Shown here piece after piece: positions 56,217 to 64,000 of a stretch of 64,000 nucleotides of DNA; the first letter of the stretch is position 1; every line of letters begins with the position of its first letter. The notes under the pieces were generated by a model. It was not told the DNA's origin, ran no database searches, and saw only the letters and a program-made list of their open reading frames with translations. The stretch is from assembly GCF_024347495.1 (NCBI RefSeq), contig NZ_AP025490.1:1240001-1304000 (forward strand). Direction: 5' to 3'. The stretch is from Vibrio gallaecicus (GTDB lineage Bacteria > Pseudomonadota > Gammaproteobacteria > Enterobacterales > Vibrionaceae). The translations under genes and the position numbers were made by a program.

Positions 56217-56390
56217 GTTTTGTACGAAACATAAACTGGTATATTTTTGACTGTGGCAGTGAATTGTCATGTTTTTTGGATTCAATTACAAATACTTACA
56301 TTGTTAAAATAAATGGTCAAAAGCGCTCGAATTTGTGCGTTGAATTGGATAGTATGCGCGTGATCTCAATCACACATGGCGTAACTGACA

Positions 56391-58274
56391 ATGACATTAA
56401 CACTGAAGCAAAAGCTAATAGGCGCAAGCTTATCTGCGGTTGTATTAATGGCGACAGCCTTAACTTGGCTATCGGCAAACCAGCTTTTTGAACAAACTCG
56501 TAATGGGGTATATTTACGAGCAGAAAGCGTATCTGAAGCGGCATCGGAAGGCATCAAAAACTGGATCGATATTCGTAGGGATATTGCTTCAGCATTTAAT
56601 GATTTCTCACAAGAAGATGATGTTGTTCCTTTCTTAAAGCAAGCTCGTGCAGCCGGTGGCTTTGACGATATTTTCTTGGGTACACCTGAAGGCGGTATGT
56701 ACCGTTCTCATCCTGAACGTAACCGAGCGGGTTACGATCCTCGCCAACGTCCTTGGTATCAAGAAGCAAACGCAGCCGGTCGCCAAATTATCACGACGGC
56801 TTATACTGACGCAATTACTCAAGCGCTACTTGTGACAATCGCAGAACCCGTACGTCACAATGGTAACTTTGTAGGTGTAGTGGGCGCGGACGTATTGATT
56901 GATCAATTAGTGAGTGATGTTATTAGCTTAGATGTTGGTGATAATGCTTATGCAATGCTGATTGATGCAACCGACGGAACATTTTTAGCGCACCCAGATA
57001 AGTCACTAAGCTTAAAGCCTGTGAGTCAGCTTTCAAACGACCTATCCATGGCATCTATTGAGCAGTCAATGCGAACTGGAAGCATTGAAATGATTCATGA
57101 GCGTGGTGTGAATAAGCTTATCTACTTTACTAAAGTACCCAATACAAACTGGGTGTTTGGTGTGCAGATGGACCAAGCCACCGAAGAGGCTAATCACGGT
57201 ACGTTACTTACTCAGCTAATTACAACGGCTGTTGTTATTACTCTAATTGTAATTGTCCTTGTGTCATGGCTTGTGAGTTTCTTATTCAGAGATTTGAAAC
57301 GTGTTTCAGATGCTTTAGAAGAAATCGCTGGCGGTGAAGGTGATTTAACTCAGCGTTTAGAGCCTAAGAGTGATGACGAAGTCGGTCAGTTAGCTAAGAG
57401 CTTTAACCGCTTTGTAGGTAACATGCACCAAATGGTGATTAAGCTGAGCGATGTTTCTGCTGCATTATCGGAACAATCACGTTTAACCGCTTCACAAGCT
57501 GAAGAAAGAAGTGCACGTATACGTTTACAGCAAGATGAAATCAATATGGTTGCAACGGCTGTAAATGAAATGGCAGCTGCGACTCAAGAAATTGCAGGAA
57601 ATGCAGATCATACGGCTCAAAACTCTTCTGAAGCAGTAGTAGCAAGTGTTCATGGTACTGACCAAGTTGCACAAACTCAAAGCTCAATTCAAAACCTAGC
57701 GGAAGAAGTTCAGGTTGCAACTAATGTGATTCAAGAACTTGAAGAGCACGGTAATAGCATCAATACGATTCTTTCGAATATCCAAGGGATTGCTGAGCAA
57801 ACAAACCTGCTAGCGCTGAATGCTGCTATTGAAGCTGCACGTGCTGGTGAACAAGGGCGTGGTTTTGCGGTGGTTGCTGATGAAGTGAGAGTATTGAGCC
57901 AGCGTACTCATGGATCAACTCAAGAAATTCAAAAAACGATTGAGTTACTGCAAGGTACAACAGGTAAAGCGGTAAGTATCATGAATGATAGCCGTTCCCT
58001 TGCAACAACCAGCGTAGATGATGCGAACTCAGCAGCAGCAAGCTTAACGCAAATCCATACTGCGGTTGAGCGTATCAGTGATATGGCTATGCAAATTGCT
58101 TCTGCAGCAGAAGAACAAGCGTCAGTAACTTCAGAAATCACTCGTAACACTGAAGGAATTCGTGACGTATCTAATGAGCTTGCCACTGAGGCGCACGATG
58201 CTGCAGATCAAGCCGCTCAATTATCTGAATTGTCACACGAGTTAGAAAACGAAATTCGTCGCTTTAAGCTTTAA
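56391..58274 (+). CDS. Methyl-accepting chemotaxis protein with dCache domain
   Basis: A 627-residue chemoreceptor. A membrane helix (about 9-28) is followed by a double-Cache periplasmic sensor (about 35-270; [12 protein letters not shown] is its ligand-region motif), a second helix (about 280-303), a HAMP domain, and the signalling hairpin with [22 protein letters not shown]. It may respond to solutes carried by the neighbouring TRAP and BCCT systems, by position only. It shares a bidirectional terminator with the exonuclease gene. Confidence 0.95.
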   Translation: MTLTLKQKLIGASLSAVVLMATALTWLSANQLFEQTRNGVYLRAESVSEAASEGIKNWIDIRRDIASAFNDFSQEDDVVPFLKQARAAGGFDDIFLGTPEGGMYRSHPERNRAGYDPRQRPWYQEANAAGRQIITTAYTDAITQALLVTIAEPVRHNGNFVGVVGADVLIDQLVSDVISLDVGDNAYAMLIDATDGTFLAHPDKSLSLKPVSQLSNDLSMASIEQSMRTGSIEMIHERGVNKLIYFTKVPNTNWVFGVQMDQATEEANHGTLLTQLITTAVVITLIVIVLVSWLVSFLFRDLKRVSDALEEIAGGEGDLTQRLEPKSDDEVGQLAKSFNRFVGNMHQMVIKLSDVSAALSEQSRLTASQAEERSARIRLQQDEINMVATAVNEMAAATQEIAGNADHTAQNSSEAVVASVHGTDQVAQTQSSIQNLAEEVQVATNVIQELEEHGNSINTILSNIQGIAEQTNLLALNAAIEAARAGEQGRGFAVVADEVRVLSQRTHGSTQEIQKTIELLQGTTGKAVSIMNDSRSLATTSVDDANSAAASLTQIHTAVERISDMAMQIASAAEEQASVTSEITRNTEGIRDVSNELATEAHDAADQAAQLSELSHELENEIRRFKL

Positions 58275-58314
58275 GCTGATAGTGATGCAGTTTTGATATT
58301 CTTAAGCGAATGTC

Positions 58315-58353
58315 ATGACAAAAAAGGAGCCATATGGCTCCTTTTTTTGTCAT
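58315..58353. terminator. Bidirectional terminator between chemoreceptor and exonuclease genes
   Basis: A near-perfect palindrome: ATGACAAAAAAGGAGCC pairs with GGCTCCTTTTTTTGTCAT around ATAT. A and T runs flank both arms, so it stops both convergent transcripts. Confidence 0.93.
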
Positions 58354-58388
58354 CGAGATTTAAAGACAAATTGTGATTAGCATGAAAA

Positions 58389-59105
58389 CTAAAGCCAGAA
58401 ATCTTTAATAGGTTTGCTGGCATCAAAATGATGGGCGATTTGAGCCTGTAACAATTCTGCGGTGGCAATTGCATCCGTAAGGGCATGGTGAGGTGAGTAA
58501 TCAGGTAAACTGTAGCGACGTCTGCTTTGCCCAAGACGAACAGACTTTGGCTTCTTACCTTTTAGCTTATTCCAAAGTCCTCCGGCGTCTTTATGCTGAA
58601 TTTGTGATTCGATCTCTAATGTATCGAGTACCGGAAATTCGATCCCTTCGCCTAGGCGAACTTTCAGAGCATTCTCTAAGAAGTCTCTCTCAATTCGGCG
58701 GTAGTGGACCACAACGATATGTCCTGATATTGCCTTTAGTACTTCATCCAGTACTTCATCTAAATCGGGCGCATCTATGATGTCATTGTGGGTAATACCA
58801 TGAATAACCACTGACTCTTCTTCAAGTTTCTGACTGGGTCTTAATGTCCAGTGGCGAGCATCTTTGAGATAGATTCGATTTAACGTAAATGGGACTAATC
58901 CAATCGTAATAATTCCGTCTTTCTTCGCATTGAGTCCTGTTGTTTCAAAGTCCAATGCTAAAAAAGTAACTTCTGATAACGGGGTATCAGGTGCAGGTAA
59001 AGGATTACTGTAGAACTGTTTTAAACGTTCATCTTTTGCCCGCTCAAGTTTCTGAGAGAATTTAAATGGCCAATCGACAGAAGGTGACTTAAATAATGAA
59101 TTCAT
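58389..59105 (-). CDS. DEDDh 3'-5' exonuclease (DnaQ-like)
   Basis: A 238-residue protein with the three exonuclease motifs of the DEDDh family: LALDFETTGLNAKKDG (DxE), VVHYRRIERDF and PHHALTDAIATAELL (HxxxxD). It resembles the epsilon subunit of DNA polymerase III but is a separate paralogue. It is five bases after the cNMP/CBS/DUF294 gene and likely co-expressed. Confidence 0.9.
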   Translation of the reverse strand: MNSLFKSPSVDWPFKFSQKLERAKDERLKQFYSNPLPAPDTPLSEVTFLALDFETTGLNAKKDGIITIGLVPFTLNRIYLKDARHWTLRPSQKLEEESVVIHGITHNDIIDAPDLDEVLDEVLKAISGHIVVVHYRRIERDFLENALKVRLGEGIEFPVLDTLEIESQIQHKDAGGLWNKLKGKKPKSVRLGQSRRRYSLPDYSPHHALTDAIATAELLQAQIAHHFDASKPIKDFWL

Positions 59106-59110
59106 AAGCG

Positions 59111-61009
59111 TTACTTAAAGCTATTGTTGGCTTGGTAGCGGAATTTTAAGAAGTTCTGAGCGTTACTGAGTATTTGGAACGCATCTTTAAGGTTGCGGCG
59201 TTCAAAGTCAGAGAGATTTTCTGGCTCGATATTATTGTCAGGTTCAATCTCATTGGTGACATCTAAAGCTTGGTGTCTAATTCGAACCATAGAAATGAAT
59301 TCCATGGCATCTTTTAAATCCTGAGCTCTGCCTTTTGGAAGAATGCCGGCATCGAGAATATCGTCTAGACGTTCGAATGAGTTCTGAGAACGTGATGCTA
59401 CCGCGAGTGAGTGAACACGAATAAGGTCAGCAAGTGGGGCTGTACCACGTCTTTTCAGATTAATTGAATTGTTATGGCGGCCATCTTTTTCCATCACAAA
59501 GTCTTTAAAAAAACCAAGTGGAGGCGTGCGGTTTAACGCATTTCTGGCTAGGCAAGCTAAGAAACGATTATTCTTACGAGCGCGTCTAATGATGAAACTG
59601 TTTAGTTGTTCCGCCCATTTTAGACGGCCAAATACACCGTCTAAATCAAAAAATATGGATGCATTGAGTAATGCTTTTGGATTTGGATTATCTATCCAAT
59701 CAGCGAAGCACTCTTCCCATTGGGTGCGCGTCATTCGCCAAGTTGGGTTAGTCGCCATGATGTCGCCAGTACAATAGCTATAGCCACATTGATCCAATCC
59801 ATCACAAATGAACTTAGAAAGGTCTTCAAAATATTGGTTATGTTTCTCATGATTGAATGTGTCATCAAGGATGATAGCGTTATCTTGGTCGGTCACAATT
59901 AATTGTTCATCACGACCCATAGACCCAAGAGCAAGGAAACAATAAGGGATAGGAGGCGCACCTAAAGATTCTTCTGCTAGTTCAATTATACGCTGTTTGA
60001 AACTGCGACCAATTACCGACATTGCAGTACCAACCATATGTGCATTGGCATCTTCGTTTACTAATCGAACAAAACTGTCTTTCACTTGTTCAGAGAGAAC
60101 TTTGAGGTCTTCAATCGTTTGCTGCTGGAAAATACTGCTTACAAGTAGCAGAGAGTTTTGAGATTCGTAACGTACGATATCAGTGGTTTCGATAATACCA
60201 ATTGGCTTTCTGTCTTTGAGGACTGGCAAGTGGTGTACGTTGTAGCGAAGCATGGTGAGCATTGCTTCGTAAACATAAGCGTTATGATCGAGCGATATTA
60301 CTTCGTGAGTCATCACACTAGCAACATCATCTGAAGGATCAAGTCCCTGTGCGAGTACGCGTGTACATAGGTCGCGGTCAGTAATAATACCGATTACTGG
60401 CGTTGAGTCATCATCTTCATTTTCAACAATTTCAGGATCAATAATAAGCAATGCTGAAACGTGTTCTTCAGCCATCATGGTCGCAGCTTCTTGGATAGTA
60501 TGACTTTTATCTATAGAAGGAGCTTCACGTGTGAGCAGAGTCTTTACCTTAGAAGTGGTCAAGTCATTGGCATCGTTACTGTCAGAGTTGGCTTGACGAA
60601 GTCGAGCATTATCTTCTACTTCTACAAAATCGGCGAAAGTATCGAATTTTTCGTACAAATCTTGAAATACACTTTCTGGAATGCAGTAAAGTAATGTGTC
60701 TTCAATTGCTTTTACGGGAAAGCGAACTTTATTATTGGTGAGCAGCCCCATCTGTCCGAAGATATGACCTTCATCGAGTCTATTATATAACTCACCTTTT
60801 CGACGATATACTTCGACTTCACCACTTCTTACCATGTAGAGGTCGTTAATCTGGTCACCAAAATGAATAATAGGCGTACCTTGTCGGTAGTAAGAGATTT
60901 CGACACTATTAGTAATAATGGTGAGAGTTTCTTCAGACAATTCGCTGAATGGAGGGTATTGCGCTAGAAAGTTTTGAATTTCTAATAGCTCGGCTTCCAT
61001 AGGGGGCAT
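59111..61009 (-). CDS. cNMP-binding/CBS/DUF294 nucleotidyltransferase protein
   Basis: A 632-residue cytoplasmic protein with four parts. A cyclic-nucleotide-binding domain comes first (about 15-130), then a CBS pair (about 160-290), then a GlnD-like nucleotidyltransferase (LGSMGRDEQLIVTDQDNAII, about 362-381), then the DUF294 C-terminal substrate-binding domain. The G-S-x-G-R-x-E and T-D-Q-D-N residues are intact, so catalysis is possible. It forms an operon with the exonuclease. The signal it senses and its target are unknown. Confidence 0.9.
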   Translation of the reverse strand: MPPMEAELLEIQNFLAQYPPFSELSEETLTIITNSVEISYYRQGTPIIHFGDQINDLYMVRSGEVEVYRRKGELYNRLDEGHIFGQMGLLTNNKVRFPVKAIEDTLLYCIPESVFQDLYEKFDTFADFVEVEDNARLRQANSDSNDANDLTTSKVKTLLTREAPSIDKSHTIQEAATMMAEEHVSALLIIDPEIVENEDDDSTPVIGIITDRDLCTRVLAQGLDPSDDVASVMTHEVISLDHNAYVYEAMLTMLRYNVHHLPVLKDRKPIGIIETTDIVRYESQNSLLLVSSIFQQQTIEDLKVLSEQVKDSFVRLVNEDANAHMVGTAMSVIGRSFKQRIIELAEESLGAPPIPYCFLALGSMGRDEQLIVTDQDNAIILDDTFNHEKHNQYFEDLSKFICDGLDQCGYSYCTGDIMATNPTWRMTRTQWEECFADWIDNPNPKALLNASIFFDLDGVFGRLKWAEQLNSFIIRRARKNNRFLACLARNALNRTPPLGFFKDFVMEKDGRHNNSINLKRRGTAPLADLIRVHSLAVASRSQNSFERLDDILDAGILPKGRAQDLKDAMEFISMVRIRHQALDVTNEIEPDNNIEPENLSDFERRNLKDAFQILSNAQNFLKFRYQANNSFK

Positions 61010-61157
61010 CCATAAATTCGTATGGTTTTATGTTACAACAATTGCAAATATATTGCCGTCATAATTCATTCTGTGAGCGAAAACCTTTTTAAAGTCTGAT
61101 GGATAGGCTACCTTTTTATGAGTTCAGTCAGTTTATTATCAGTTAAAGAGGTGGCTA

Positions 61158-61781
61158 ATGTTCAAGTATAGTTTGGTTACTGTATTGATGGCTTGTTCAT
61201 CGATAGCATGGTCGAATGAAAACCCAACAGATATCCTTGATTACGATTACATTTATGCCTCAGCAGGATCTGGTAGCTTAAATGAGGATGCTGCAGCAAA
61301 TGCGAATGCATCCGTGTATGCACTGGGTGTGAGTTACATGATGAATGATAATTGGTTGTTAATGGGTGATTATACCGCGAGGTTTATCCACCCTGATGAT
61401 ACGACTACTCGGATTGATACATTAATGGGTGGGATCGGTTATCGTTATAATCTCATGCAAGATTTCGATTTTATTGCTTCTTATAATTTAGGTATAACGA
61501 AAGCAAAGGTTGAGCTAAATACAAATAATATAGCAGTGTCTTCGGATACAGAGCTGATTCACGGTGGGAAAGTCGCGCTTAACTATGGCTTTGCAGAGTC
61601 CTGGATAGCCAGTGGTAGTATTCAAGTGAATAGGAGTGATCTTATTGATGAAGAAATTTATCAAACAAGTTTGCGTTATTTAGTCACAAGTCGGTTTGCG
61701 ATTGGTGGTTTTTATGCTCACCGCGATGGTAATACACAAAGAACTAACGAGTTGGGTATCAACTTCTTACTTGAGTACTAA
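61158..61781 (+). CDS. Small outer-membrane beta-barrel protein
   Basis: A 207-residue exported protein with a signal peptide ending near SIAWS and about eight amphipathic beta-strands, ending in tyrosine after LGINFLLEY, as outer-membrane barrels do. It resembles OmpW/OmpA-like small barrels in layout, but I cannot name the family. Monocistronic. Confidence 0.75.
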   Translation: MFKYSLVTVLMACSSIAWSNENPTDILDYDYIYASAGSGSLNEDAAANANASVYALGVSYMMNDNWLLMGDYTARFIHPDDTTTRIDTLMGGIGYRYNLMQDFDFIASYNLGITKAKVELNTNNIAVSSDTELIHGGKVALNYGFAESWIASGSIQVNRSDLIDEEIYQTSLRYLVTSRFAIGGFYAHRDGNTQRTNELGINFLLEY

Positions 61782-61845
61782 ATTCCCTCTTAAAGTCATA
61801 GGGAGCATTGTTTACGCTCTGTGACTTTCTAAAATTTAGCGATTA

Positions 61846-61872
61846 AAAAAGCCAGCATTGCGCTGGCTTTTT
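61846..61872. terminator. Bidirectional terminator between barrel and aspC genes
   Basis: AAAAAGCCAGC and GCTGGCTTTTT pair perfectly around ATTGC, with A and T runs on the two sides, serving both convergent genes. Confidence 0.92.
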
Positions 61873-61922
61873 ACATTAATCATTAAATAATCGATAAGAT
61901 CATTTGCATTGGACAACCAGCG

Positions 61923-63113
61923 TTATAAAACGGCTGCGATACCTTTACAAAGTGGACCCATGTTCGATTTAGTCATACCAGCAACGCTGATTCGACCTGA
62001 ACCTACAATGTAGATTGCAAATTCATCTTTAAGTCGAGTTACTTGTTCTTTTGTTAGACCAGAGAAAGAGAACATGCCGTTTTGACGTTCGATGAACGTG
62101 AAGTCTGCGTCTACACCTTCAGCTTTTAGTGTCGTTACAAAAAGCTCACGCATTTCTTGGATGCGATCACGCATCTCAGCAACCTCAGCTTCCCATTCTG
62201 CTCGTAAATCTGCATTACCTAAAATATGAGTAACTACAGCACTGCCGTGAGCTGGTGGGTTTGAGTAGATAGAGCGGATGATGCTCTTGATTTGAGAGAA
62301 TGCAGTTGTTGCGATATCTGCTGATTCAGCAACAAGAGTGAATGCACCTACACGTTCGTTGTATAGACCGAAGTTCTTAGAGAAAGAACTCGCGACTAAA
62401 ATCTCTTTGTTGTACTTAGCAAAAGTACGAAGACCAGCGGCATCTTCTTCAACACCTTTAGCAAAACCTTGGTAAGCAAAATCGAATAAAGGTAGTAACT
62501 CTTTTTCTGCTACCAATTTGGCTAGAGTTTCCCACTCATCAGCAGTTGGGTCGATACCTGTAGGGTTATGACAGCAACCGTGTAGAAGCACGATGTCACC
62601 AGCTGATGCTTTTTCTAAGTCAGCAACCATGCCCGCAAAATCTTTGTCTTTTGTTTCTGCATTGTAGTAGCTGTATTGAGCGGTTTCGATGCCGGCAGCA
62701 GCGAATACACCATTGTGGTTTGCCCAAGTTGGGTTACTGATCCAAATTTTCGCATCGCCCAGTTGACGCTTGATGAACTCACCAGCAACACGTAATGCAC
62801 CTGTGCCACCAGGAGCTTGAGCTGTTTTAGCACGTAGACCAGATACGATTTCTGAATCAGCACCGAAAAGTAGTTTCTGAACGGCAAGGCCGTATTCAGC
62901 CGTACCTTCAATTGTTAGGTAAGATTTTGTTTTTTCATTCTCAAGAAGCGAAGCTTCTGCTTTCTTTACTGTTTTAAGAACCGGAGTTTGACCGTCTTCA
63001 TTTTTGTAGATACCAACACCTAGGTTGATTTTTTCAGCACGAGTATCTTTTTTAAATTCTTCAGTTAGTCCGAGAATTGGGTCTGCAGGAGCAGCTAAAA
63101 CTTTTTCAAACAT
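61923..63113 (-). CDS. aspC: Aspartate aminotransferase
   Basis: A 396-residue PLP enzyme that interconverts aspartate and oxaloacetate with glutamate/2-oxoglutarate. The PLP lysine lies in [15 protein letters not shown]. Other conserved residues are in [11 protein letters not shown] and the C-terminal arginine region [11 protein letters not shown] chose [13 protein letters not shown] at 63113, the family N-terminus; an open frame goes on 13 codons. It could also act on aromatic amino acids. Confidence 0.93.
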   Translation of the reverse strand: MFEKVLAAPADPILGLTEEFKKDTRAEKINLGVGIYKNEDGQTPVLKTVKKAEASLLENEKTKSYLTIEGTAEYGLAVQKLLFGADSEIVSGLRAKTAQAPGGTGALRVAGEFIKRQLGDAKIWISNPTWANHNGVFAAAGIETAQYSYYNAETKDKDFAGMVADLEKASAGDIVLLHGCCHNPTGIDPTADEWETLAKLVAEKELLPLFDFAYQGFAKGVEEDAAGLRTFAKYNKEILVASSFSKNFGLYNERVGAFTLVAESADIATTAFSQIKSIIRSIYSNPPAHGSAVVTHILGNADLRAEWEAEVAEMRDRIQEMRELFVTTLKAEGVDADFTFIERQNGMFSFSGLTKEQVTRLKDEFAIYIVGSGRISVAGMTKSNMGPLCKGIAAVL

Positions 63114-63260
63114 AATCTTCATCCATGTCAATTGAAGGGAGGATAGTAACAACTCCAGTATTTATACCTGTAAGGTTTTTTTAAGACAACATGAAGCGAA
63201 CAGAAAAGTAAAAAAAAGTCAGTTTGAGAGCGATTATTCAATCAAGACTAAAGTTTTCAT

Positions 63261-63294
63261 AAAAAAGCCCCTAATGAGGTGCTCATTAGGGGCT
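63261..63294 (-). terminator. Terminator of the HD-GYP gene
   Basis: On the minus strand AGCCCCTAATGA pairs perfectly with TCATTAGGGGCT around a five-base loop and is followed by Ts, about 28 bases past the stop codon. Confidence 0.92.
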
Positions 63295-63321
63295 GAAAAT
63301 TCGTGTTTTGTAAGCAATGAA

Positions 63322-64000
63322 TTAAACAGGCTGGGTTATGAAGCTTTCTCGCTCTAATTCACTCAAATCAGCCTTGCCATCTTTATAATTTGACGCGATA
63401 TCCACAAACTTGTCTTCAACCGCTAAGAAAGCGTCAACTACTTGAGGGTCAAAATGTGTACCATTACCTTCAAGAATAATGCTTTTTGCTTTGTCATGAG
63501 AAAATGCGGGTTTATAGATACGCTTTGAAATGAGAGCATCATAGACATCAGCAAGGGCCATTAAACGCCCTGATAACGGGATATCTTCACCTGAAAGCTG
63601 ATTAGGGTAACCAGAGCCATTCCATTTCTCATGGTGCGTTAAGGAGATTTCTTTGGCGACCCTAAGAAATGAACTGCTTCCTAATTGTTTTTCAGCTATA
63701 GAAAGTGCTTCTGCACCAATTTTAGGGTGACCTTTCATTATCTCAAACTCTTCATCCGTCAGCTTCCCTGGCTTAAGTAGTACATTGTCAGGAATACCGA
63801 CTTTGCCTACATCATGAAGTGGCGCTGATTTATACAGTAATTCAATATATTGAGGGCTGAGTAACGAGGAGTGCTTGTCAGATAAACTGAGGTGCTCGGC
63901 GAGTACTTTGACATATTCTTGGGTTCTTAATATGTGAGCGCCAGTTTCATTGTCTCGTGATTCAGCCAGTGCCGATAAACTCACAATTGCAACATCACGT
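63322..64000 (-). CDS. HD-GYP domain phosphodiesterase, N-terminus cut by window edge
   Basis: About 226 residues of a c-di-GMP phosphodiesterase are visible; the frame stays open to the right edge (RDVAIVSLSALAESRD), so the start and probable receiver domain lie outside. The HD motif is in HDVGKVGIPD and the GYP region in HHEKWNGSGYP. The fragment is intact at its C-terminus. It probably lowers c-di-GMP under two-component control, as for other HD-GYP response regulators. Confidence 0.9.
   Translation of the reverse strand, partial: RDVAIVSLSALAESRDNETGAHILRTQEYVKVLAEHLSLSDKHSSLLSPQYIELLYKSAPLHDVGKVGIPDNVLLKPGKLTDEEFEIMKGHPKIGAEALSIAEKQLGSSSFLRVAKEISLTHHEKWNGSGYPNQLSGEDIPLSGRLMALADVYDALISKRIYKPAFSHDKAKSIILEGNGTHFDPQVVDAFLAVEDKFVDIASNYKDGKADLSELERESFITQPV

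Noticed and set aside
56250..56272. Sigma-54 promoter before the chemoreceptor gene
   Set aside because: TGGCA is present, but the -12 GC element is not at the needed spacing.
1..64000. CRISPR array, insertion sequence, prophage or integron
   Set aside because: No spaced direct repeats, transposase, integrase, phage structural gene or attC-like site was seen; the tandem repeats present have no spacers.

Overview
The window reads as chromosomal DNA of a marine gammaproteobacterium of the family Vibrionaceae, most likely genus Vibrio. The grounds are gene content and order: varA/uvrY-uvrC-pgsA followed by a Cys/Gly/Leu/Gly tRNA cluster; the norspermidine genes (diaminobutyrate aminotransferase-decarboxylase, carboxynorspermidine dehydrogenase, nspC) next to a DUF1566 pair; ubiG divergent from gyrA beside nrdA-nrdB-yfaE; an nrf nitrite-ammonification cluster; ycbB-, ycbK- and ycbL-like genes; and a DUF2982 gene. 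The sequence is moderately AT-rich throughout. I see no prophage, insertion sequence, integron, CRISPR array or rRNA. Almost everything is recognisable core or semi-core metabolism.

Layout. 1-6 kb: DNA polymerase II (cut by the left edge), VarA response regulator, UvrC, PgsA and four tRNAs. 6-12.3 kb: a roughly 390-nt hairpin-rich leader followed by the three-gene norspermidine pathway. 12.3-18 kb: a translationally coupled pair of secreted DUF1566 proteins, an ACT-domain GcvR-like protein, a DUF3943 protein and a CinA-family protein whose second active site looks lost. 18-26 kb: class Ia ribonucleotide reductase with its ferredoxin, UbiG and GyrA. 26-36 kb: nitrite reduction to ammonium (nrfA divergent from nrfBCD and the haem-lyase genes nrfE/X/F), a TPR protein and an orphan kinase-fold protein. 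36-42 kb: ribA and a four-gene iron-type operon (imelysin, di-haem oxidase, imelysin, DUF1513) behind a Fur-like palindrome. 42-47 kb: L,D-transpeptidase, YcbK, YcbL, DUF2982 and an Ala/Lys-rich DNA-binding-like protein. 47-58.3 kb: TRAP transporter (TakP-like binding protein), its histidine kinase and response regulator, two tandem BCCT betaine-type carriers and a chemoreceptor. 58-64 kb: DEDDh exonuclease, cNMP/CBS/DUF294 protein, small outer-membrane barrel, aspartate aminotransferase and an HD-GYP protein cut by the right edge.

How the parts fit. The nrf block is a complete respiratory module: NrfA catalytic subunit, NrfB electron donor, NrfCD quinol-oxidising pair, and NrfE/X/F maturation. 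Its divergent control region holds matches to FNR, NarP and Fur sites. The TRAP/two-component/BCCT/chemoreceptor block looks like sensing and uptake of small organic acids and osmolytes. The most interesting unexplained signals are the structured leader before the norspermidine operon, three simple-sequence repeats (GCCAA x8, GAATT x10, ACAGCTAA x5) at gene boundaries between 26.8 and 42.1 kb, the perfect Fur box between nrfA and nrfB, and the kinase-fold orphan whose stop codon lies in a repeat. I did not find a clearly novel multi-gene defence or mobile system. All calls come from reading the sequence without database searches.
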